Part shown: one piece after another, positions 56,791 through 64,000 of the stretch
How the letters are laid out: every line of letters begins with the position of its first letter
Position numbering within the stretch: the stretch's first letter is position 1
From: Pseudomonas siliginis
GTDB lineage: Bacteria > Pseudomonadota > Gammaproteobacteria > Pseudomonadales > Pseudomonadaceae
DNA: 64,000 bases
Assembly (NCBI RefSeq): GCF_019145195.1
Contig: NZ_JAHSTW010000001.1
Location: 744,001 to 808,000, forward strand
Direction of reading: 5' to 3'
The notes under the pieces: model-generated
Seen by the model: only the letters and a program-made list of their open reading frames with translations
What the model was told of the DNA's origin: nothing
Databases searched by the model: none
Made by a program: the position numbers and the translations under genes

Positions 56791-56927
56791 AGGGGCGTCC
56801 TTGTTTGCAATTCGCTGAGCGTGCAATGCCAGGACGCTATTACCCCTCGGGGGTGTTGTGCCGTCTACTGTCAGAAATTACAGGTAGGCGGGGTAATCCG
56901 ACGGATGGTCGGTTAGCCCCAGCAGCC

Positions 56928-56969
56928 CCTCACCCTGGCCCTCTCCCGAGGGAGAGGGCCAGGGTGAGG
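56928..56969. repeat. Long perfect palindrome, CCTCACCCTGGCCCTCTCCC type
   Basis: Exact 20-base arms at 56928-56947 and 56950-56969 with only two bases between them. It lies between the Ig-repeat operon promoter side and the 3' end of the L,D-transpeptidase gene. I recall this CCCTCACCC...GGGAGAGGGC hairpin as a common dispersed element in proteobacterial genomes. It can also act as a terminator for the transpeptidase gene. Confidence 0.85.
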
Positions 56970-56978
56970 TGTTCTGGC

Positions 56979-58595
56979 TTAGTGCGCACGATCCAGCCCC
57001 GCCAGCAATGCGCTGTCGTGGCTGTAGATATCCGGCGCATAACGCACCTGGCCACTGCTGTCGACCTGCGCCGTCCAGTAGGTCATCAGGATCGGCACCG
57101 GCGCCGACAGGCGAAATTCATGGGTGGTACCGGTCGCCAGCAATGTCTCGGTGCGGGCTTTTTCTGCCGGGGACAGCAGCAGATCGCGCAGTTGCAGCGG
57201 GTGCTCGACGCGCACGCAACCGGAGCTGAACGCCCGTGGGCCTTTGTCGAACAGCGCCTTGCTCGGCGTGTCGTGCAGGTACACCGAGAACGGGTTGGGG
57301 AAACGGATGACCATTTGCCCCAGCGGATTGCGCGGACCGGCGTCCTGGCGCAGGAGGATGTTGCCGGGGTTGTCCCAATCGATATCGGCCGCTGCCAGAG
57401 GCTGACCATTGGCGTCGAGCACTTGCAGGTTCTGGCGGCTGAGGAAGGTCTGGTCCTTGCGGATTTCCGGCAGCTTGTCTTCCTTCCAGATGGTCGGCGG
57501 CACCGTCCAGGTCGGGTTCAGCGTCAGGCGGGTGACGCGGGATTTGAGCAGTGGAGTCTGGCGTTCGGCGCGGCCGACCTGGGTGCGGGTCTGCCACACC
57601 GGTTGACCGCTCTGATACAGCGTCAGCTCAGCGGCGGCCACGTTGACCACCAGACCACTGGGCTCCATGTCCTGGGCCATCCAGCGGAAACGTTCCAGAT
57701 TGACGCGCAACTGATCGCGGCGGGTCAGCGGGCTGATGTTCAGCTCGGCAATGGTGCCCGGCCCGACCACGCCGTCAGCCTGCAACGAATGGCTGGCCTG
57801 AAAGTGCTTCACTGCCTCCACCAGCACGTCATCGTAGGCGTTGTCCTGCGGCACCAGTGCGTGTGCCAGATAACCTTCGCTGTACAGACGACGGGCCAGT
57901 TCCGGCACGCGCGGGTCTTCCATCGCCGGGCGCAGCAACGGGCCGTTGCCCACCGGCTGCCATTGCGGCAAGGCTTGCAAGCGTTGCGCGGCGTACAGCT
58001 GACGCAGGCTTTGATATTGCGGCAGATGCGGGCGCGCCAGGTTGAACGCCGCAGCAATATCGTTCATGCCCGGCACGGCAATGCTGAGCAGTTGCGCCTG
58101 ACGGTCGGTCGGCGGGCCGTCGACACGCCACAGCGGTTCGAAATGCGACTGCAACAAACGGCCGTAATGCAGATCCTGCAAGGCCTGCAGATAGTTGCGG
58201 CTGATGTCGATGTCGGCACACAACTCGCCATCCTGCGGCGGTGTCGTCGCGACCGCATAGCGATTCGGATTTAGCCCGTCGTCGGCCAACAGCTGCAATT
58301 GCGCGCGCAATGCCGGCAAGCGTGCCGACTCACTCGCCCACACCGGCATCCAGTCCTGCTGTTCATAAAACGCCTGCAACTGGCTCAACGCCGGGCCATT
58401 AAGGCGCGGAGCAATGGCCGGGCACGACTGCGCCAGGCTGATCAAAACTGCCTGCAACGGGCTGCGCGGCTCGACCGGCAATTGCGTTTCCGGCGTCGGC
58501 AGGGTTTCGAGCGGGGGCAGCGGCTCATCGGCGCAAGCGACAAACGGCGCAGCGAGCAAACAAATGCTCAAGTAGCATGCGTACTTTTTGAACAA
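56979..58595 (-). CDS. L,D-transpeptidase, YcbB-like
   Basis: A 538-residue periplasmic enzyme that forms 3-3 cross-links in peptidoglycan. After a signal peptide (CYLSICLLAAPFVACA) come a scaffold domain, a peptidoglycan-binding repeat (about 245-290, AVKHFQASHSLQADGVVGPG) and the YkuD catalytic domain with HDTPSKALFDKG and the nucleophile in SSGCVRVEHP. The start is TTG at 58595: GGAG stands 9 bases ahead and no ATG gives an intact signal peptide. It diverges from a second L,D-transpeptidase gene that starts 152 bases away. Confidence 0.9.
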   Translation of the reverse strand: MFKKYACYLSICLLAAPFVACADEPLPPLETLPTPETQLPVEPRSPLQAVLISLAQSCPAIAPRLNGPALSQLQAFYEQQDWMPVWASESARLPALRAQLQLLADDGLNPNRYAVATTPPQDGELCADIDISRNYLQALQDLHYGRLLQSHFEPLWRVDGPPTDRQAQLLSIAVPGMNDIAAAFNLARPHLPQYQSLRQLYAAQRLQALPQWQPVGNGPLLRPAMEDPRVPELARRLYSEGYLAHALVPQDNAYDDVLVEAVKHFQASHSLQADGVVGPGTIAELNISPLTRRDQLRVNLERFRWMAQDMEPSGLVVNVAAAELTLYQSGQPVWQTRTQVGRAERQTPLLKSRVTRLTLNPTWTVPPTIWKEDKLPEIRKDQTFLSRQNLQVLDANGQPLAAADIDWDNPGNILLRQDAGPRNPLGQMVIRFPNPFSVYLHDTPSKALFDKGPRAFSSGCVRVEHPLQLRDLLLSPAEKARTETLLATGTTHEFRLSAPVPILMTYWTAQVDSSGQVRYAPDIYSHDSALLAGLDRAH

Positions 58596-58747
58596 CTGCT
58601 TTACTCCAATCCATGGCCGTCCAGATGACGGTCAACCTTACATCAGGTGCGCTGAACAGTCAGGCTCGAACCGCGAGCCTGCGGGTATTGACTGGGAGTC
58701 AGGAGCCAAAGTGCCGTTTATGTAGCAAGTTGAGGACACTTTATAAA

Positions 58748-59461
58748 ATGTTGACGTTTTTGCGCCGACTTCTGTTGAGCACCGCGACCCTTGTCGCCGT
58801 GACCAGCCCAGTATTTGCCGCCGGCAAGCCATCGCCGGTTCTCTACAACAGCCTCGCCCACGCCGCGCCGGAACTCAATCCCCAAGCGCTCAAAGGTGCA
58901 TTGAACGCCATGCAATGCGCGGTCAACAACGGCGCGAAACCCTCGCGGCATCTGGCGATCATCGATTACTCGCAACCGTCCACCGAACGCCGCCTGTGGA
59001 TCTTCGATCTGAGCAAAAAGAAACTGGTGCTGCGTGATCTGGTTGCCCACGGTTCCAACTCCGGGGAAAACTTCGCCACGCAGTTTTCCAATCGCGAAGG
59101 CAGTTATCAGTCCAGCCTCGGTCTGTTCCGCACTCAGGAAAGCTACGAAGGTACTCACGGCTATTCGCTGCGCATGGATGGTCTGGAACCCGGTTTCAAT
59201 GATCTGGCCCGTGATCGCGCGATCGTGATTCATGCCGCCAGTTACGTGAACCCGCTGTGGAGCAAGCGTCAGGGGCGTATCGGCCGCAGTCAGGGTTGCC
59301 CCGCCGTACGGCCGCAGATCGCCAAACAGGTGATCGATCGCCTGAAGAACGGCCAGTTCATGTTTTCCTGGTATCCGGATCAGCGCTGGCTGCAAAAGTC
59401 ACCGTATCTGAACTGCCAGCCGCAACAGGTGGCGAGCATTCTCAATACCCACGCCAGTTAA
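58748..59461 (+). CDS. Murein L,D-transpeptidase-like protein (YkuD_2 type)
   Basis: A 237-residue exported protein with signal peptide LRRLLLSTATLVAVTSPVFA. The catalytic-domain segments are HGSNSGENFATQFSN, VIHAASYVN and GRSQGCPAV, where the Cys is the nucleophile. Proteins of this group act on or attach to peptidoglycan. I set the start at ATG 58748; a GAGG is 13 bases ahead, which is long, and the upstream 45 residues lack signal character. Its stop overlaps that of the convergent SleB-type gene. Confidence 0.85.
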   Translation: MLTFLRRLLLSTATLVAVTSPVFAAGKPSPVLYNSLAHAAPELNPQALKGALNAMQCAVNNGAKPSRHLAIIDYSQPSTERRLWIFDLSKKKLVLRDLVAHGSNSGENFATQFSNREGSYQSSLGLFRTQESYEGTHGYSLRMDGLEPGFNDLARDRAIVIHAASYVNPLWSKRQGRIGRSQGCPAVRPQIAKQVIDRLKNGQFMFSWYPDQRWLQKSPYLNCQPQQVASILNTHAS

Positions 59462-60078
59462 CGCGCGTCGCCGCCGGCGGGTTTGTAGAAGAGGAACCTG
59501 CCGGTCTGCGCCGTGTTGCGATAGGCCTTGGCCCAACTCGGGTGCACGCCGCGATCGTGAAAATACAGGGCACCGCGCGTGCGGTCCTTGAGCTGGCGGT
59601 TCAATGCCTTGCCGGCGATTTCCTTGGCCAGCGCGTATTCGGCGTCTTCCTTGACCTGATCGGGCCTGCCGTCGCACCACCAGGAAAACTGGCAATTGCC
59701 GCTTTCCGATCCTTGCTTGACCACCGCGCACACCGTGTCGGGAAAGCCGTCGTGGCCGAGGCGATTCATCACCACACTGGCGACGGCTTCCATTTCCGGG
59801 GTGTCCTTGCCCTTGGCTTCCCAATAGATACTGCGCGCGAGACAGGTCAGCGGATCGTCCAGCGGCGCGGCGCCGGCCGGGTCCACCGCCTGCGCTTCGG
59901 TCGGGGTGATCGCCTCGGATTTCGGCGCCGGCGCGGCGCTGACTTTGTCTGCCGCTTTCTCTTCGAGCACCTCGGCTTTCTGTTCGGCCTTGGCCTCGAT
60001 CGGCGCCTGCGCCCCGGCCCATGCTGCGCCGGTCAGAAAGATCCACAACAAACCGCCCGCCAAGCCTTTCGATCCCAT
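59458..60078 (-). CDS. SleB-type cell wall hydrolase
   Basis: A 206-residue exported peptidoglycan hydrolase. The signal is GLLWIFLTGAAWAGA, then an Ala/Glu-rich linker of about 55 residues, then the Hydrolase_2 (SleB/lytic transglycosylase-like) domain: LARSIYWEAKGKDTPEMEAV with the catalytic Glu, and CQFSWWCDG. The ATG at 60078 has GGAAG 7 bases upstream. Two other genes for peptidoglycan enzymes are next to it, so this is a cell-wall remodelling neighbourhood. Confidence 0.87.
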   Translation of the reverse strand: MGSKGLAGGLLWIFLTGAAWAGAQAPIEAKAEQKAEVLEEKAADKVSAAPAPKSEAITPTEAQAVDPAGAAPLDDPLTCLARSIYWEAKGKDTPEMEAVASVVMNRLGHDGFPDTVCAVVKQGSESGNCQFSWWCDGRPDQVKEDAEYALAKEIAGKALNRQLKDRTRGALYFHDRGVHPSWAKAYRNTAQTGRFLFYKPAGGDAR

Positions 60079-60276
60079 GTCGATTCTTCCGTCAGCGCCC
60101 GCCCGGGGCAAGATGTTACGTCGGTGAGACGCCCGGTTTGCGGGGTCTTCGCAGAGTGTAGCGAGCAAATGCGCGGGCACACCAGCGCAGAAAAAAATCC
60201 GCCGCAAAGAAAAACACATTCACTCACCGGGGGCCTTTCGCGCATCATGGGCGCATTCAGCTCAAGGGAGATTTCC

Positions 60277-61128
60277 ATGCGCTTCATGCCGTCCGTTTTG
60301 CGTTATGCCGCATTGTCGCTGGGCGTGGTGTTCGCCACCTCGGCGCTGGCCGCCGATGAACTGCAATTGATCGAGTCGATCAACAGCTATCGCAGCCAGC
60401 CCCAGCGTTGCGGCACGCAGGCGTCAAACGAGTTGCCACCGCTGTCGGCCGATCCACGGCTGCGCCTGCCGGCCAGCGGCGCGGTCGATCTGCAGCAGGC
60501 CATGACCAGCGCCCAGTACCCGATGGTCAACGTGCAGGCGATCACCCTCAACGGCCCGCGCGATGCGGCGTCAGCAATGAAGGCGATTCAGGAAAGCTTC
60601 TGTCAGGTGGTGCTCGATCCGCAGTTTGTCGATATCGGTGTCAACCGCGTTGACCGCGACTGGCGCATCGTTCTCGCGCGGCCGCTGCTGACGGCGAAAC
60701 TCGGCGATGCACAAAGCGAAGGGCAAAAGCTGCTGGCGCAACTCAATACCGCGCGCGGCCAGGCGCGCCAGTGCGGCGGCCAGTCCTTCGCAGCGGCAGC
60801 ACCGCTGGCGTGGAATGCCACGCTGGGCACTGTCGCTCAGGATCACAGCCGCGACATGGCCAACAACAATTACCTCGACCACAAGGACCGCGACGGCCGC
60901 ACCCCAGGCGACCGCGCCGAGCTGTCCGGTTACAGTGGGCAACTGGTCGGCGAGAACATCGCCGCCGGGCAAGACACCGTCGGCAAGGTCGTCGACGGCT
61001 GGCTTGCCAGCCCCGGGCATTGCGCCAATCTGATGAATCCGCAATATCAGGAACTGGGCGCCGCGTACGCGACCGACCCGAAAAGCAACGCCGGCATTTA
61101 CTGGACGGCAATGTTTGGCGCACCGTAA
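60277..61128 (+). CDS. CAP-domain (SCP/PR-1) exported protein
   Basis: A 283-residue protein with signal peptide VLRYAALSLGVVFATSALA. It begins with a ~120-residue domain that resembles a degenerate CAP fold (IESINSYRSQPQRCG) and ends in a full CAP domain: WNATLGTVAQDHSRDMANNN, LDHKDRDGRTPGDRA, GENIAAG and SPGHCANLMNP. The bacterial CAP proteins are periplasmic or secreted with uncertain activity. AAGGGAG lies 7 bases ahead of ATG 60277. Confidence 0.87.
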   Translation: MRFMPSVLRYAALSLGVVFATSALAADELQLIESINSYRSQPQRCGTQASNELPPLSADPRLRLPASGAVDLQQAMTSAQYPMVNVQAITLNGPRDAASAMKAIQESFCQVVLDPQFVDIGVNRVDRDWRIVLARPLLTAKLGDAQSEGQKLLAQLNTARGQARQCGGQSFAAAAPLAWNATLGTVAQDHSRDMANNNYLDHKDRDGRTPGDRAELSGYSGQLVGENIAAGQDTVGKVVDGWLASPGHCANLMNPQYQELGAAYATDPKSNAGIYWTAMFGAP

Positions 61129-61140
61129 GGCATCATCGAC

Positions 61141-61178
61141 GCCGTCAATCACTCGGTCAGCCAGAGTGATTGGACGGC
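61141..61178. other. Stable hairpin upstream of moaA
   Basis: GCCGTC-AATCACTC pairs with GAGTGATT-G-GACGGC (61141-61154 with 61164-61178), 14 pairs with one bulged G and a 9-base loop. No T run follows. It lies 70 bases ahead of the moaA start and may end the CAP gene message or sit in the moaA leader. Confidence 0.5.
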
Positions 61179-61247
61179 ATGGCGGGCGCAGCCTACCCTG
61201 CGCGATCTGCGCCCGCTGACGGCGCTCCACATCCACGAGGCGAGCCC

Positions 61248-62246
61248 ATGACACAGCGTGAATTGATCGATGGTCACAACCGCCGCGTGGATTATCTGCG
61301 CCTGTCGGTCACCGACCGCTGCGATTTTCGCTGCGTCTATTGCATGGCCGAGGACATGCAGTTCCTGCCGCGCCAGCAGATCCTCACCCTCGAAGAACTG
61401 TTCCAGGTAGCGCAAAGCTTCGTCGCCCTCGGCACGCGCAAGATCCGCCTCACGGGTGGCGAGCCGCTGATCCGCCCCGGCGTCGTGCAACTCTGCGAAC
61501 AGATCGCCGCCCTGCCCGGCCTGCGCGAACTGTGCCTGACCACCAACGGCTCGCAATTGGGCCGACTGGCCCAGCCGCTGTTCGACGCTGGGGTCAAGCG
61601 CCTGAATATCAGCCTCGACAGCCTCGATCCGCAGCGCTTCAAAGAGCTGACCCGCACTGGCGATCTGGCGCAGGTCATCGACGGCATCGATGCCGCCCGT
61701 GCCGCCGGGTTCACTCGCACCAAGCTCAACTGCGTGGTGATGCAGGGCCGCAACGATCACGAGATCAACGATCTGGTCAGTTTCGCCATCGAGCGTGATC
61801 TGGATATTTCCTTCATCGAAGAGATGCCGCTGGGCGCGATCGCCGAACACAGCCGCGCCGAGTCCTTCTATTCCAGCGCGCAAGTGCGCGAACGCATCGC
61901 CGAACGCTTTACCCTGATCGACTCGACCGAATCGACGCAAGGGCCGTCGCGCTACTGGCGCGTGGCCGAAGCGCCGAACATTCGCCTGGGCTTCATTTCA
62001 CCGCACAGCCATAACTTCTGCGGTACCTGCAACCGCGTGCGCCTGACCGTCGAAGGTCGCTTGCTGCTGTGCCTGGGCAACGAGCATTCGATGGACCTCA
62101 AAGCGGTGTTGCGCGCCCATCCGGGCCACCCGGAACGTCTGGAGAACGCGATCATCGAGGCGATGAAACTCAAGCCGTATCGACACAACTTCGAAGTCAA
62201 CGACGACGTGCAAGTGGTGCGTTTCATGAACATGACCGGCGGCTGA
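61248..62246 (+). CDS. moaA: GTP 3',8-cyclase MoaA
   Basis: A 332-residue radical-SAM enzyme for the first step of molybdenum cofactor synthesis. The SAM cluster motif is CDFRCVYC (residues 25-32), the C-terminal cluster is CGTCNRVRL with a further Cys in LLLCLG, and the protein ends in GG, the C-terminal pair needed for activity. GAGG lies 9 bases ahead of ATG 61248. moaC/D/E are not adjacent. The product is required by PaoC encoded at 24.8 kb. The bestrophin gene follows by 25 bases. Confidence 0.95.
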   Translation: MTQRELIDGHNRRVDYLRLSVTDRCDFRCVYCMAEDMQFLPRQQILTLEELFQVAQSFVALGTRKIRLTGGEPLIRPGVVQLCEQIAALPGLRELCLTTNGSQLGRLAQPLFDAGVKRLNISLDSLDPQRFKELTRTGDLAQVIDGIDAARAAGFTRTKLNCVVMQGRNDHEINDLVSFAIERDLDISFIEEMPLGAIAEHSRAESFYSSAQVRERIAERFTLIDSTESTQGPSRYWRVAEAPNIRLGFISPHSHNFCGTCNRVRLTVEGRLLLCLGNEHSMDLKAVLRAHPGHPERLENAIIEAMKLKPYRHNFEVNDDVQVVRFMNMTGG

Positions 62247-62271
62247 TTCGCCGCGCAACCGGGACCGCGAG

Positions 62272-63171
62272 ATGATCGTCAGACCGAGACCCAATCAGTT
62301 CGCCGTGCTGTTCACCCTCCGAGGCTCGATCGCCAAACGCATCGCCGTGCGCACCTTGATGCTGACACTGCTGGCGGCGGCGATTGTGCTGATCGAACTA
62401 CTGGTGCCGAGCTACTTCGCGCAGATCAATTCGACACCGTTCACCCTGCTCGGCCTGTCGCTGTCGATTTTCCTGAGCTTTCGCAACAACGCCTGTTACG
62501 ACCGTTGGTACGAGGGCCGCAAGGCCTGGGGCGAGGTGCTGCTGCGGGTGCGCGCGGTGATGCGCGAAACCCAAGGCATCGATGACACGCGCCTGCGTGC
62601 ACAACTGTTGCGCAACCTGTGCGGTTTCGCCCATGCGCTGAATGCGCGGTTGCGTGGAGACAGTGAGGAGCAGGCCAGCACCGACTGGGTCAGCCCGCCG
62701 ATCGATGGGTCGGCGCCGGATCACTGCGGACAGATCCTTCATCAGCTCGGGCGCCAGTGTTCCGAGCTGGAAACGGCCGGTGTGCTGTCGCCTTGGCGTT
62801 ATCAATTACTGGCCAATCACCTGACCTGCCTGAGCCAGGCCCAGGCCGTGTGCGACCGCATCAAGAACACGCCACTGCCCTTCCCTTACACCCTGCTGCT
62901 GCACCGCACCATCTACCTGTTCTGCCTGTTGCTGCCGTTCGCCATGGCGCAATCGCTGGGTTGGTTGACGCCGCTGTTCACGGCAATTGTCAGCTACACC
63001 TTCTTCGGCTTCGACGCGATTGCCGATGAACTCGAAGACCCGTTCGGGCGTGATGAGAACGATCTGCCGACCGATGCGCTGGTGCGCACCCTGGAGCGCG
63101 ATGTGCTGTACGAACTGGGCGTCTCGCCATTGCCCCCCGCGCCGGAGCCGGACGACTACGTGCTGCGCTGA
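62272..63171 (+). CDS. Bestrophin family ion channel
   Basis: A 299-residue membrane protein of the bestrophin/UPF0187 family, pentameric anion or cation channels. The signature is visible as GLSLSIFLSFRNNACYDRWY followed by EGRKAWGEVL, and later LPFPYTLLLHRTIYLFCLLL. The ATG at 62272 lies 25 bases after moaA, so the two are cotranscribed, though no functional link is obvious. Ion selectivity cannot be told from sequence. Confidence 0.87.
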   Translation: MIVRPRPNQFAVLFTLRGSIAKRIAVRTLMLTLLAAAIVLIELLVPSYFAQINSTPFTLLGLSLSIFLSFRNNACYDRWYEGRKAWGEVLLRVRAVMRETQGIDDTRLRAQLLRNLCGFAHALNARLRGDSEEQASTDWVSPPIDGSAPDHCGQILHQLGRQCSELETAGVLSPWRYQLLANHLTCLSQAQAVCDRIKNTPLPFPYTLLLHRTIYLFCLLLPFAMAQSLGWLTPLFTAIVSYTFFGFDAIADELEDPFGRDENDLPTDALVRTLERDVLYELGVSPLPPAPEPDDYVLR

Positions 63172-63231
63172 ATGGCTCAGCGGCAAACAACGAGATGGCC
63201 CGGCGCGTCCGCTCGGGACCGAGGTGCGGCC

Positions 63232-63299
63232 ATTCGCGAGCAGGCTCGCTCCCACAGTTGAAATGCATTCTCCTGTGGGAGCGAGCCTGCTCGCGAAAA
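63232..63299. repeat. REP pair (REPIN), class 1
   Basis: Inverted REP copies with about 16 bases between them, about 60 bases after the bestrophin stop. Confidence 0.92.
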
Positions 63300-63354
63300 A
63301 GGCAACTCGGCCAATCAGCCCAAACGCCGTAAAGCGCCACCGACGAATCTTCCA

Positions 63355-63384
63355 TTTACACGCGCGCAAATTCCCCCTTACTAT
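63355..63384 (+). promoter_or_regulatory. Possible sigma-70 promoter ahead of the mini-ORFs
   Basis: TTTACA (63355-63360), an 18-base spacer and TACTAT (63379-63384). Its position, after the REP pair and before the two short ORFs and the glutamine synthetase homologue, fits the promoter of that unit. Confidence 0.4.
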
Positions 63385-63448
63385 CCGGGCACACCGGTCG
63401 CCGGGCCTGCCCAGCCGCCGACGCTTTCCGCCAACGGAAACACGCGTT

Positions 63449-63526
63449 ATGAGTACGTCACCACAACAACCCCAAAGGTTGCACGTCTCTGCCGTACGCG
63501 CCCACTGCAACAGGGGCCGCGTATGA
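63449..63526 (+). CDS. Mini-ORF 1, 25 residues
   Basis: ATG 63449 to TGA 63524-63526. The product is polar (STSPQQPQRLHVSAVRAHCN). A GGAA element precedes it by about 10 bases. Its stop overlaps the start of the next mini-ORF as ATGA. Possible leader peptide; not known to me. Confidence 0.35.
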   Translation: MSTSPQQPQRLHVSAVRAHCNRGRV

Positions 63527-63612
63527 ACCGCATCGTCAATCTGCCCATGGCCCTGCGCCGTTCCAAGCTGCGTCATTCCGCACGCCCGCCGGATATCGCC
63601 GTTCCTGCCTGA
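63523..63612 (+). CDS. Mini-ORF 2, 29 residues, coupled to mini-ORF 1
   Basis: ATG 63523 to TGA 63610-63612, overlapping the previous stop by 4 bases, with CAGGGG about 9 bases ahead. The product is basic (LPMALRRSKLRHSARPPDIA). It ends 133 bases before the glutamine synthetase homologue start. Possible leader peptide or small protein. Confidence 0.35.
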   Translation: MNRIVNLPMALRRSKLRHSARPPDIAVPA

Positions 63613-63745
63613 TCGCGTGAGCTGAAACCGCGACAGTCAATTTCCCGATTTTCCTGATATCCCTGCCGGGACACCTACGCCTTTTTGTCGCGTCGTGTCC
63701 GGCCGAATCTGCGCGCCTGTGCGGCGCCATCGTGAGTGATTTGCC

Positions 63746-64000
63746 ATGAAATTCGCAGCCATTGAAGACGCACGCCTGTTCCTCGAACAGAACCCCGATA
63801 TCGACATGATCGAACTGTTCATTCTCGACGCCAACGGCGTGCCGCGCGGCAAGCTGTTGCATCGCGAAGAACTGCTCGCCGTGTATGAAAGCGGCCGACC
63901 ACTGCCGAGCACCATCCTCGGCCTGACCGTACAAGGCGAGGACGTGGAAAACTCTGGACTGGTCTGGGATGTGGGCGACATCGACTGCCGCGCCTATCCG
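63746..64000 (+). CDS. Glutamine synthetase family protein, 5' part (polyamine type)
   Basis: Only the first 85 residues are present; the window ends inside the gene. The N-terminus ARLFLEQNPDIDMIELFILD, DANGVPRGKLLHREELL and LTVQGEDVENSGLVWDVGDI is the beta-grasp domain of the gamma-glutamylpolyamine synthetase-like group rather than nitrogen-assimilating GlnA. Members ligate glutamate to putrescine or related amines for degradation. No clear ribosome site is seen ahead of ATG 63746. The 133-base leader contains the TATCCCTGCC segment but no obvious operator. Confidence 0.85.
   Translation, partial: MKFAAIEDARLFLEQNPDIDMIELFILDANGVPRGKLLHREELLAVYESGRPLPSTILGLTVQGEDVENSGLVWDVGDIDCRAYP

Overview
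The window reads as a chromosomal segment of a Pseudomonas from the fluorescens group. The coding sequence is GC-rich, and the intergenic spaces carry many copies of the inverted repeat built on GTGGGAGCGAGCCTGCTCGC that is characteristic of that group. The gene content fits too: DUF1652, DUF2388 and DUF2790 proteins, an exported-type malate:quinone oxidoreductase, Cu-Zn superoxide dismutase, DNA ligase D, phosphatidylcholine synthase and a polyamine-type glutamine synthetase homologue. No rRNA, tRNA, CRISPR array, prophage or plasmid backbone was recognised. All functions come from reading the translated sequence against remembered families; no database was searched.

Layout. 1-7.2 kb: the 3' part of acnB with its terminator, a serine transporter (sdaC), two very small membrane proteins, a tautomerase, a 2-hydroxyacid dehydrogenase, and a phosphotransferase/SDR pair. 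7.2-10.4 kb: a small lipoprotein, a dense repeat patch, a DUF1652 protein and a PAS-PAS-PAS-LuxR regulator. 10.4-19 kb: a reductive pyrimidine degradation locus (N-carbamoyl-beta-alanine-type amidohydrolase and NCS1 permease leftward; dihydropyrimidinase, PreT and PreA rightward; RutR-like TetR regulator). Together these would import uracil or thymine, reduce it, open the ring and release the beta-amino acid. 19-23 kb: lipoproteins, small proteins and lactate permease. 23-28.6 kb: a periplasmic molybdenum aldehyde oxidoreductase (paoABC) followed by a cupin/LysR divergent pair. 28.5-32.5 kb: a small exported protein, a Tat-exported aldo/keto reductase, an alpha/beta hydrolase, an OBAP-type lipoprotein, a 27-residue membrane peptide and a SnoaL-like protein. 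32.6-38.7 kb: mqo, an exported NTF2-like protein, a chemoreceptor, sodC and two small proteins. 38.7-45.4 kb: ligD, a REP-associated tyrosine transposase with its own perfect REP pair, a TerB/DUF533 protein, pcs, a methyltransferase and a GNAT enzyme. 45.4-49.7 kb: a DipZ-like thioredoxin/CcdA fusion, an exported four-repeat protein and a DUF2790 protein, all leftward, facing a rightward OmpR-type response regulator and histidine kinase across a region with two matching GTGTATC/GATACAC boxes. 49.8-56.8 kb: a methyltransferase, a sirtuin, and two large Ig-like-repeat proteins with no signal peptide. 57-64 kb: two L,D-transpeptidases, a SleB-type hydrolase, a CAP-domain protein, moaA, a bestrophin, two tiny coupled ORFs and the start of a glutamine synthetase family gene cut by the window edge.

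The best candidates for something new are the divergent two-component/exported-repeat/DipZ locus (45.4-49.7 kb), the two-gene Ig-repeat locus whose 3' end turns AT-rich (51.9-56.8 kb), the RAYT-REPIN module (41.5-42.0 kb) and the coupled mini-ORFs ahead of the glutamine synthetase homologue (63.4-63.6 kb).
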